NCBI GenBank assembly: GCA_002694745.1
Contig: NZMY01000053.1
Coordinates: 1-64,000, forward strand
Direction: 5' to 3'
Length of the DNA: 64,000 bases
Origin: Croceicoccus sp.
Lineage (GTDB): Bacteria; Pseudomonadota; Alphaproteobacteria; Sphingomonadales; Sphingomonadaceae
The translations under genes and the position numbers were made by a program. Below the pieces are notes generated by a model. That model worked only from the letters and a program-made list of their open reading frames with translations, was not told where the DNA came from and searched no databases. Shown here piece by piece: positions 56,805 through 64,000 of the stretch (the first letter of the stretch is position 1; the number at the start of each line of letters is the position of its first letter).

Positions 56805-58505
56805 ATGATTCGCGCGCTCTTCACATCGCTGGCGGCGCTGGCCCTTTCGGCTTGTGCCAGTATTGATCCCGGTCCGCCGCCGCTCACCGTGCGGGTGATC
56901 GGGATCAATGATTTCCACGGCAATCTCTTGCCGCACAAGCGCAAGAGCGACGCAGGACCGCTGACTCCCGATGGCCCGGCTTTCGATGCCCCCGTCGGCG
57001 GCGCGGCGGCACTGGCGACCGCGGTGCGGCAATTGCGGGCGCAGAACAGCGATTCGCTGGTCATTTCGGCGGGCGACCTGATCAGCGCGAGCCCGCTGGT
57101 GTCATCGTTGTTTCTGGATGAGCCTTCGGTCGAGGTGATGAACCGCATCGGGCTGGACTTCAACGCGGTGGGCAATCACGAATTCGACCGCGGATGGCAG
57201 GAATTGCTGCGCATGCAGAACGGCGGTTGCGACCGGTTCGGCCTGCGCGAGCCCTGCCGGATCGAGAACCCGTTCGCGGGCGCCGATTTCACCTTTCTGG
57301 CGGCCAATGTGACGCGCGCCGACGGATCGCTGATCTTGCCCGCCTATGGCATCAAGCGCTTTGGATCGGGTGAGCGCGAGATCGCCGTGGCGGTGATCGG
57401 CCTGCCGCTGCGCGACGTTCCCACGCTGGTGTCGCCAGCCGGAATCGAAGGTCTGCGGTTCGGGGACGAGGCGGAGGCGGTGAACGCGCTGGTGCCGAGA
57501 CTGCTGGACGAGGGCGTCGATGCGATCATCGTCGCCATCCATCAGGGGTTCGAACGCGACGGCTTCTACGATTCTGGAGACGATTGCGGCGGGGCGATCG
57601 GCCCGCTGAACGATATATTGCGCAGGCTCGATCCGCGCGTCGACCTTGTCATCTCGGGTCATACGCATCGCAGCTATATCTGCGAATACAGCCAGTTCGA
57701 CCCCGCGCGCGATTTCCTGGTGACCAGCGCGGGCTATGGATCGGGGATGGTGACCGATATGATTATCACCGTCGATCCCGCGAAACATGACGTGCGGGTC
57801 AAGGCGGCCGAGATGGTGCTGGTGCAGTCGGACGACCCGAATTACCGCCGCTTTGCCCCCGATCCCGAGATCGCCGCCTATGTCGCCCGTTACGAAGACG
57901 CGTCGCGGGCCGAGGCGGATCGGCCCGCCGGGCGTATCTCGGGCCCCGCACGCGAGGACGGTTGGGAGAATGCACTGGGCAACATGATCGCCGACGCACA
58001 GCTTGCCGCGACGCGTGCGAATGGCGCACGGATCGCCTTCATGAACGAGGGCGGCGTCCGCGCCGACCTTATCCCGGAAGCAGACGATGGAACGGTAAGT
58101 TTCGGTCAGATCTATGCGGTGCAGCCGTTCGGCAATGTGCTGATGACGATGGATCTGACCGGCGCGCAGATCGCCGCTGCGCTGGAACAGCAATTCACCG
58201 TGCCCGATTCGCCGGAAATCCTCTCCGTGTCGGACGGCTTTTCCTATCGGCTGAATCCCGGGGCTCCGGCAGGGCAGCGCGTGTCGGACATGCGGCTGGA
58301 TGGCCAGCCGATCGAACCGGAAACCCGCTACCGCGTCACGGTAAACAGCTTTCTGGCCAATGGCGGAGACCGGTTCAGCGTGTTTACGCAGCCCGGCGAC
58401 AAGACTGTCGGCCCCGTCGATCTCGACGCGTTCGAGGCATGGATCGATGGCGAGGGCGGCCGTGAATTGCCCGCGACCGACCGGATCACGATCGTCGGGG
58501 AGTAA
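56805..58505 (+). CDS. 5'-nucleotidase/bifunctional metallophosphatase, lipoprotein
   Basis: IGINDFHGNLLPH, GDLISASPLVS, FNAVGNHEFDRGWQEL, SGHTHRSY; lipobox ALALSACAS. Confidence 0.92.
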   Translation: MIRALFTSLAALALSACASIDPGPPPLTVRVIGINDFHGNLLPHKRKSDAGPLTPDGPAFDAPVGGAAALATAVRQLRAQNSDSLVISAGDLISASPLVSSLFLDEPSVEVMNRIGLDFNAVGNHEFDRGWQELLRMQNGGCDRFGLREPCRIENPFAGADFTFLAANVTRADGSLILPAYGIKRFGSGEREIAVAVIGLPLRDVPTLVSPAGIEGLRFGDEAEAVNALVPRLLDEGVDAIIVAIHQGFERDGFYDSGDDCGGAIGPLNDILRRLDPRVDLVISGHTHRSYICEYSQFDPARDFLVTSAGYGSGMVTDMIITVDPAKHDVRVKAAEMVLVQSDDPNYRRFAPDPEIAAYVARYEDASRAEADRPAGRISGPAREDGWENALGNMIADAQLAATRANGARIAFMNEGGVRADLIPEADDGTVSFGQIYAVQPFGNVLMTMDLTGAQIAAALEQQFTVPDSPEILSVSDGFSYRLNPGAPAGQRVSDMRLDGQPIEPETRYRVTVNSFLANGGDRFSVFTQPGDKTVGPVDLDAFEAWIDGEGGRELPATDRITIVGE

Positions 58506-58549
58506 GCGCGGGCCTTGCCTGACATCGGCAGCCGCGCCACATCGGACCG

Positions 58550-61276
58550 ATGACCGATCAATCGCAATGGGATGACGCGCTGCAACGGGCGAGAGCGCAT
58601 TCGCCCTTTCTCTCGGACCTGCTGAACCGCGAAGCCGACCTTGCCGAATTGCTGGGCAGGGGCGAAGGCGAAGCGGCCCTGCGAGAGGCACTGGCCCGCG
58701 ACGATGCGGATGTCGCGGTACGCCTGCGACGCCAGCGGCGGGGGCTGGCGCTGGTGCTGGGCATTGGCGATCTGGCGGGCGCCTTTCCGCTGACGCGCGT
58801 GATGCAGGAACTCAGCGCCTTCGCCGACCGCGCGCTCGACACCGCGATGCGCGAGGCGATCGGCCACCGCCTTCCCGACCATGACGTGTGGGGCGACGCG
58901 CCCGTCGGCATGGTGGCGCTGGCGCTGGGCAAGCAGGGCGCGGGCGAGCTCAACTATTCCTCCGACATCGATCCGATCCTGCTCTACGATCCAAAGACCT
59001 TGCTGCGGCGAGAGCGTGACGAGCCGGGCGAGGCGGCGCAGATGGCGGCGCGGCGGCTGGTGCAGACGATGGGCGCCAACACGGCCGAGGGCTATGTGCT
59101 GCGCGTCGATCTGCGATTGCGCCCCGCATCCGAAGTCAGCCCGCTGGCGATCAGCTATGACGCGGCGCTGACCCATTACGAAAGCTCTGCACTGGCGTGG
59201 GAGCGGGCCGCCTTCATCCGCGCGCGCAGTGCCTCGGGCGATGTCGCCGCGGGGCAGCGCTTCCTGAATGCGATCAAGCCCTTCGTCTGGCGCAAGTCGC
59301 TCGACTTTGGCGCGATCGACGAGATTTCGCGTCTTGTCCGGCGGATCCGCGAAAGCTGTTCGGGGCCGGTCCGCCCCGGTCCGGGCTATGACCTCAAGCG
59401 CGGACGCGGGGGCATTCGCGAAGTCGAATTCTATGCGCAGACCCATCAGCTGATCCATGGCGGACGCATACCGGCGCTGCGTGTGCGCGGCACGCGCGCG
59501 GCGCTGGATGCGCTGGCGGCGGAAGGTCTGATCGGCGCGGCGGACGCGGAGGAACTGGGCGAAAGCTATGACCGGCTGCGCGTGATCGAACACCGCCTGC
59601 AGATGGTGCGCGACCGCCAGACCCACGCCTTGCCCGATGCGGCAGAGGATATCGACAATGTGGCGCGGCTTGACGGATTGCCCGATGGCGCGGCGCTGAT
59701 CGCCGAATTGCAGGATGTCACCGCGCGGGTCGGCGAACGGTTCGACCGGCTGCTGGAAGCGCATGGCGGGCATTCGGCGGAAGGCGACGCGCCTGCCGCC
59801 TCGACTCCTGCCAATCTGGCGCAACTGGGTTTCGACGATCCGGCAAGGCTGGCCGAACGCATCGCCGGATGGAAGGACGGGCGGGTAAAGGCGCTGCGCT
59901 CCGACGCGGCGCTGGCCGCCTTTGCAGAGATCGAACCCGCATTGCTGACGGCGCTGGCCGGTGCGCCCATGCCCGAACGCGCAATCACCCGCTGGGAGCA
60001 GATGCTCGCGCGGCTGCCGTCGGCGTTCAACCTGTTCAAGCTGCTGGCGGCGCGTCCGGGTCTGCTCGATACGCTGGCGCGCGTATTGGCGCTGTCGCCG
60101 GCGCTGGCCGATGCACTGGCGCGGCGGAGCGACCTGCTCGACGCGCTGATCGACCGCACGGCGTTTGCGCTGCCCCCCTCGGTGGAGGAGCTGGCGCAGG
60201 ACTATGCCGTCGATGCGCCGGATTACGAGGCGCTGCTCGACCGCGTCCGCCGCGAGGTCAGCGAGCGCCGCTTTGCGATGGGCGTCCAGCTGATCGACCA
60301 CGCGCATGATCCGCTGGCCATCGCCGCGGGGCTTTCGCGCATCGCGGAGGCGGCGATCGACGTGCTGGCGACCGGCACGGCGGATCATTTCGCCGAGGAT
60401 CATGGGCGGATCGAGGGGAGCCGGCTGGTGGTGCTGGGTTTCGGCAGGCTGGGCGGCGGGGTGCTGACCCATGCCAGCGATCTCGATCTGGTTTACCTGT
60501 TCACCGGCGACCACGAAGCGGAATCGGATGGCCGCCGGCCCTTGGGCGCGACGCAATATTTCAACCGTCTGGCCCAGCGGGTGAGCGCGGCGCTGTCGGT
60601 GCCGACGGCGGAAGGCGCGCTGTATGAAGTGGACACGCGGCTGCGGCCATCGGGCGCGCAGGGATTGCTGGCCGTCAGCACCGACAGCTTTGCACGCTAT
60701 CAGCGCGAACAGGCATGGACGTGGGAGCATATGGCGCTGATGCGCGCACGGGTTCTGCATGGTCCGCCAGAGTCTGCCGCGCTTTTGGCAGGTTTTGTGC
60801 GCGATCTGGTCTCGGCCCCGCGCGATCCGGACGAATTGCGCAGCGCGGTGCTAAAAATGCGCGGCGAGATGGCGCGGCACAAGCCGCCTGCGGGCCCTCT
60901 GGACGTCAAGCTGCTGCGCGGCGGGCTGGTCGACCTGGAATTCCTGACCCATTTTCTGCAATTGCGCGAAGGCGGCGGCCCGGATGGGGCGTTCCTGACG
61001 CCCGATCTGCGCGCGGCGGTCGCGGCGCTGGGCCGCGCGGGGCTGGTGCCATCCGAACTGGTGGACGCGCATGATCTGCTCACGCGGCTGCTGGTATCGC
61101 TGCGGTTGGTCGCGCCCGATACCGGGGAACTGCCCGATGCGGCGCGGGCCGTGCTGGTTGCCAATGCGTTGGGCGGCGAAGGCGATTGGGAAGTGCTGCT
61201 CGCCGCGCTCGACAAGGCACGCCATGCGGTGGCAGAGGCCTGGGCCGAGATCTTTGGCGAGACTTTGGAGCTTTGA
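58550..61276 (+). CDS. glnE: Bifunctional glutamine synthetase adenylyltransferase/deadenylase
   Basis: MVALALGKQGAGELNYSSDIDPILLYD, KRGRGGIREVEFYAQTHQLIHGG, GFGRLGGGVLTHASDLDLVYLF. Confidence 0.96.
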   Translation: MTDQSQWDDALQRARAHSPFLSDLLNREADLAELLGRGEGEAALREALARDDADVAVRLRRQRRGLALVLGIGDLAGAFPLTRVMQELSAFADRALDTAMREAIGHRLPDHDVWGDAPVGMVALALGKQGAGELNYSSDIDPILLYDPKTLLRRERDEPGEAAQMAARRLVQTMGANTAEGYVLRVDLRLRPASEVSPLAISYDAALTHYESSALAWERAAFIRARSASGDVAAGQRFLNAIKPFVWRKSLDFGAIDEISRLVRRIRESCSGPVRPGPGYDLKRGRGGIREVEFYAQTHQLIHGGRIPALRVRGTRAALDALAAEGLIGAADAEELGESYDRLRVIEHRLQMVRDRQTHALPDAAEDIDNVARLDGLPDGAALIAELQDVTARVGERFDRLLEAHGGHSAEGDAPAASTPANLAQLGFDDPARLAERIAGWKDGRVKALRSDAALAAFAEIEPALLTALAGAPMPERAITRWEQMLARLPSAFNLFKLLAARPGLLDTLARVLALSPALADALARRSDLLDALIDRTAFALPPSVEELAQDYAVDAPDYEALLDRVRREVSERRFAMGVQLIDHAHDPLAIAAGLSRIAEAAIDVLATGTADHFAEDHGRIEGSRLVVLGFGRLGGGVLTHASDLDLVYLFTGDHEAESDGRRPLGATQYFNRLAQRVSAALSVPTAEGALYEVDTRLRPSGAQGLLAVSTDSFARYQREQAWTWEHMALMRARVLHGPPESAALLAGFVRDLVSAPRDPDELRSAVLKMRGEMARHKPPAGPLDVKLLRGGLVDLEFLTHFLQLREGGGPDGAFLTPDLRAAVAALGRAGLVPSELVDAHDLLTRLLVSLRLVAPDTGELPDAARAVLVANALGGEGDWEVLLAALDKARHAVAEAWAEIFGETLEL

Positions 61277-61278
61277 CG

Positions 61279-61776
61279 ATGAACGCGACCAGCACCCGTC
61301 CCGATATCGGTGATGCATTTCCCGGCCATGCGCTGGAGACGCCAGACGGCGGCAGCGTGTCGATTGCGGATTTTGCCGGGAAACCGGCCGTGCTGTTCTT
61401 CTACCCCAAGGACAATACGCCGGGCTGCACGAACGAGGCGAAGGACTTCAGCGCGCTGAAGCCCGAATTCGACAAAGCGGGAATCGCGCTGCTGGGCGTA
61501 AGCAAGGACCCGGCCAAGAGCCATGTGAAATTCATCGAGAAGCAGGAGCTGACCGTGCCCCTCGCAAGCGACACCGCGCCGGATTCGGGCAAGGACGGCC
61601 TTGCCGAGGCACTGGGCATCTGGACCGAGAAGAACATGTACGGCCGCACCTATATGGGGATGGAGCGCACCACTTTTCTGATGAAGGGCGACGGCACGAT
61701 CGCGCAGGTCTGGCGCAAGGTGAAGGTCAAGGGCCACGCCGAGGCCGTGCTGGAGGCCGCGAAGGCGCTGGACTGA
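61279..61776 (+). CDS. bcp: Thioredoxin-dependent peroxiredoxin (BCP)
   Basis: VLFFYPKDNTPGCTNEAKDFS. Confidence 0.95.
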   Translation: MNATSTRPDIGDAFPGHALETPDGGSVSIADFAGKPAVLFFYPKDNTPGCTNEAKDFSALKPEFDKAGIALLGVSKDPAKSHVKFIEKQELTVPLASDTAPDSGKDGLAEALGIWTEKNMYGRTYMGMERTTFLMKGDGTIAQVWRKVKVKGHAEAVLEAAKALD

Positions 61777-62564
61777 TGCGCAGCGTCGCGCGGGCGATCC
61801 GCGATGCGCTGCTGACCGGCGATCCGCATGGCAAGGTGATGGCAACGCGCCGGGTCGCGCGCGAATGGCGGCTGGGGCGGCTCGACTGGGCGTTCGATGT
61901 CGACATGCCTGACGAGCCGGCCCGGCCCGAACGCCCCGAATTGCTGCCCCCCAACCGCATGCCGAAACGCGGACGCGGCGGATCGGAACGCGCGCGCATC
62001 GCGTTGTGGCATTCGCTGGCGCATATCGAGTTCGTCGCGCTCGACCTCGCGCTCGACATGGCAGGGCGGTTCGGAAAGGACATGGGCCGCGACTTCGTGT
62101 CCGATTTCCTGGCGGTCGCGGCGGACGAGGCGATGCATTTCGCGCTGCTGGACCGCAAGCTGCGCAAAATGGGCAGCCATTACGGCGCGCTGCCCGCGCA
62201 TGGCGGCCTGTGGGAATCGGCGCGCGCAACCGCGCATGACGTGGCGGCGCGGCTGGCGGTGGTGCCCATGGTGCTTGAGGCGCGCGGGCTGGATATCACG
62301 CCCGTGATGCTGGAAAGAGTGCGGGCGCAAGGCGACGAAGACGGCGCCCGAATCCTGTCGCGAATCCTTGACGACGAGATCCGACATGTTCGATTCGGAA
62401 CAAGGCATTTCGGCGAGCTGTGCCGCGCTGGCGACGAAGACCCTGTGAAAAAATGGCAATTTTTGGTGGAAACGCATTTCGGCGGCAGCCTTAAGCCACC
62501 GTTCAACGACTCAGCGCGTGAGGCAGCCGGTCTACCGCGCAGCTACCGCGCTGGTATTGTCTGA
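61776..62564 (+). CDS. DUF455 family ferritin-like protein
   Basis: LAHIEFVALDLALDMAGRF, VAADEAMHFALLDRKLRKMGSHYGALPAHGGLW, DDEIRHVRFGTRHF. Confidence 0.92.
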   Translation: MRSVARAIRDALLTGDPHGKVMATRRVAREWRLGRLDWAFDVDMPDEPARPERPELLPPNRMPKRGRGGSERARIALWHSLAHIEFVALDLALDMAGRFGKDMGRDFVSDFLAVAADEAMHFALLDRKLRKMGSHYGALPAHGGLWESARATAHDVAARLAVVPMVLEARGLDITPVMLERVRAQGDEDGARILSRILDDEIRHVRFGTRHFGELCRAGDEDPVKKWQFLVETHFGGSLKPPFNDSAREAAGLPRSYRAGIV

Positions 62565-62780
62565 TTAACCTTTTTTACCCTAGCCAGTAACGCATGAGAG
62601 CGGCGGGGGGTTCCGACGATCTCAGAATTTTTGAAGCAGCCAGTCGCGCTGTTCCGGATGCGTACCCTTAGACGGGACCGGAAGAGCAGGGATGCGAAAG
62701 GCTGTGCCGGAGGGATCACCCGGCATCGTCAGCCCGGACGGACTATGGGGCGCGGTGCCGAGAAACAGAGGTTCGGCAGT

Positions 62781-63533
62781 ATGCTAGGTTTTAGTCGTTT
62801 CTTTCTTCCCGGTACCATGCGCTTTGTCGCCATGGGTACCATCGCCTCGTTCTCGGCGGCCATGAGCCCGACCGCGGCGCTGGCGCAGCCCGGGACCAAT
62901 GCAACGACCGTTGCCGCGACCGCTTCGACCGAGGTCGCTTCCAATGTTGCCGGCGCGGATATCCGCACCGCAGATACCAGCGCCGCGAAGTCCGACCCGC
63001 GCTATCGCAATCTCTTCGCCCGCTGGAAGTCGGTCGAAGTGGCGCAGGAACTGCCGCAGCGCGCCGCCGGTCGGCAGGCCGTCAATATTCCTTCGCGCAT
63101 GCCGCTGAGCACCGCGCGCTTCAGCAGCGAGTATGGCTCGCGCGTTCATCCCGTGACCGGCCGCCGCGCCAATCACAAGGGTATCGACATGGCCGCGCCC
63201 ACGGGCACGCCGATCTTCGCCACCGCCGACGGCACCGTCGACATGGCGCAATGGTTCGGCGGCTATGGCAATTTCATCAAGCTTGAGCATGGCGGCGACA
63301 TGGAAACCCGTTACGGGCACCTGTCCAAGCTGAACGTGCGCCCCGGCCAGGAAGTGAAGAAGGGCGACCTGATCGGCTTCGTCGGCAGCACCGGACGTTC
63401 GACCGGCCCGCATCTGCATTACGAAGTGCGTATCGCGGGTGAGGCAGTCGATCCGACTCCCTATCTGCATGCCGACAGCTTCGGCGAAGCCTTCGCGTCT
63501 TCCGACAGCAGCGCTGCCGGCGGGCCCGAGTAA
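62781..63533 (+). CDS. M23 family metallopeptidase
   Basis: FSSEYGSRVHPVTGRRANHKGIDMAAPTGTPIFATADG, GRSTGPHLHYEVRI. Confidence 0.93.
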   Translation: MLGFSRFFLPGTMRFVAMGTIASFSAAMSPTAALAQPGTNATTVAATASTEVASNVAGADIRTADTSAAKSDPRYRNLFARWKSVEVAQELPQRAAGRQAVNIPSRMPLSTARFSSEYGSRVHPVTGRRANHKGIDMAAPTGTPIFATADGTVDMAQWFGGYGNFIKLEHGGDMETRYGHLSKLNVRPGQEVKKGDLIGFVGSTGRSTGPHLHYEVRIAGEAVDPTPYLHADSFGEAFASSDSSAAGGPE

Positions 63534-63554
63534 GCGTCCGCATCCCGGTTTAAC

Positions 63555-63589
63555 AAAGGGCCCGGCAGATCGGTTCTGCCGGGCCCTTT
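63555..63589. terminator. Intrinsic terminator
   Basis: 15-bp perfect stem AAAGGGCCCGGCAGA-TCGGT-TCTGCCGGGCCCTTT. Confidence 0.92.
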
Positions 63590-63612
63590 CGTATGGGCTC
63601 AGTTGGTATGGT

Positions 63613-64000
63613 TCAGGCGGCTTCGCTCTTGCGCGGTCTGCTCCATCGCCGCGAAGGTGCGGCCGTGGGGCGCAATTGCCGCGCGATCACATCCCAGTCG
63701 GTCAAATCGTCCGCCGCTACGCTGCCCGTCAGTCTCATCCGGTCAAACATAGCCTGCATGCGGCTGCTCTGGTCGGCCAGTTGTGCTTCGGCGCTTCGCT
63801 GGCGTGAAACGTCGATGTTAATGCCGATATAGCCCGTGACGCGGCCGTGGTGATCATATTGCGGCGCCCCGGTCGTCGAGACCCACAGGATTTCGCCATC
63901 GGGCCTGCGCCAGCGCCATTCTGCTTCAAACGGGGCCTTCGCGGCAAGGATCTCCTTCCAGTCGGCCATGACCCGTTCGAAATCGTCTGGGTGGATGGCG
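63613..64000 (-). CDS. PAS/PAC-domain protein, truncated by the window edge
   Basis: AIHPDDFERVMADWKEILAAKAPFEAEWRWRRPDGEILWVSTTGAPQYDHHGRVTGYIGINIDVSRQRSAE; frame open to end of window. Confidence 0.85.
   Translation of the reverse strand, partial: AIHPDDFERVMADWKEILAAKAPFEAEWRWRRPDGEILWVSTTGAPQYDHHGRVTGYIGINIDVSRQRSAEAQLADQSSRMQAMFDRMRLTGSVAADDLTDWDVIARQLRPTAAPSRRWSRPRKSEAA

Noticed and set aside
58328-60760. 810-aa minus-strand ORF
   Set aside because: Antisense shadow of glnE; Arg/Gln-rich translation, no domain.

Overview
This is a GC-rich chromosomal window that looks like an alphaproteobacterium of the Sphingomonadales type, based on gene content and recognisable protein sequences. 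It is mostly housekeeping genes: sahR-like/metF/split metH, recQ, ribA, xthA, lolA, rpmG, an MsbA-like ABC transporter, phaZ, gltBD, ung, rnd, lptC/lptA, holA/lptE/leuS, phaB, ctrA, rpoN, lptB, a TldD/PmbA protein, a BON-MscS channel, ppa, an M61 peptidase, hisS/prfA/prmC, a DUF4167 protein, lnt, metK, a T4-type lysozyme, a 5'-nucleotidase, glnE, bcp, a DUF455 protein and an M23 peptidase. The first ~2.2 kb is the end of an integrated element (tyrosine recombinase, GntR-like regulator, truncated ORF). I saw no CRISPR array, rRNA, tRNA, classic defence island or biosynthetic cluster. The most interesting signals are non-coding. (1) A 9-bp-arm inverted repeat (CATATAAAG-N4-CTTTATATG) lies in front of an ArsR+methyltransferase regulator heading the metF/metH operon, and a close copy lies 50 kb away in front of metK, suggesting a local SAM-cycle regulon. 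(2) A ~180-nt multi-hairpin region downstream of lolA ends in a strong terminator and is preceded by a perfect TTAA-N7-TTAA CtrA-type box, making it a candidate CtrA-controlled small RNA. (3) A ~200-nt multi-hairpin leader sits upstream of the DUF4167 gene. (4) The ctrA upstream region has TTAA half-sites phased exactly 10 bp apart plus a pair of GANTC sites. (5) An orphan Flp-type pilin carries a long Gly/Asp-rich tail, with an RNA hairpin abutting its Shine-Dalgarno sequence. All calls are from reading the sequence and protein memory; no searches were run.
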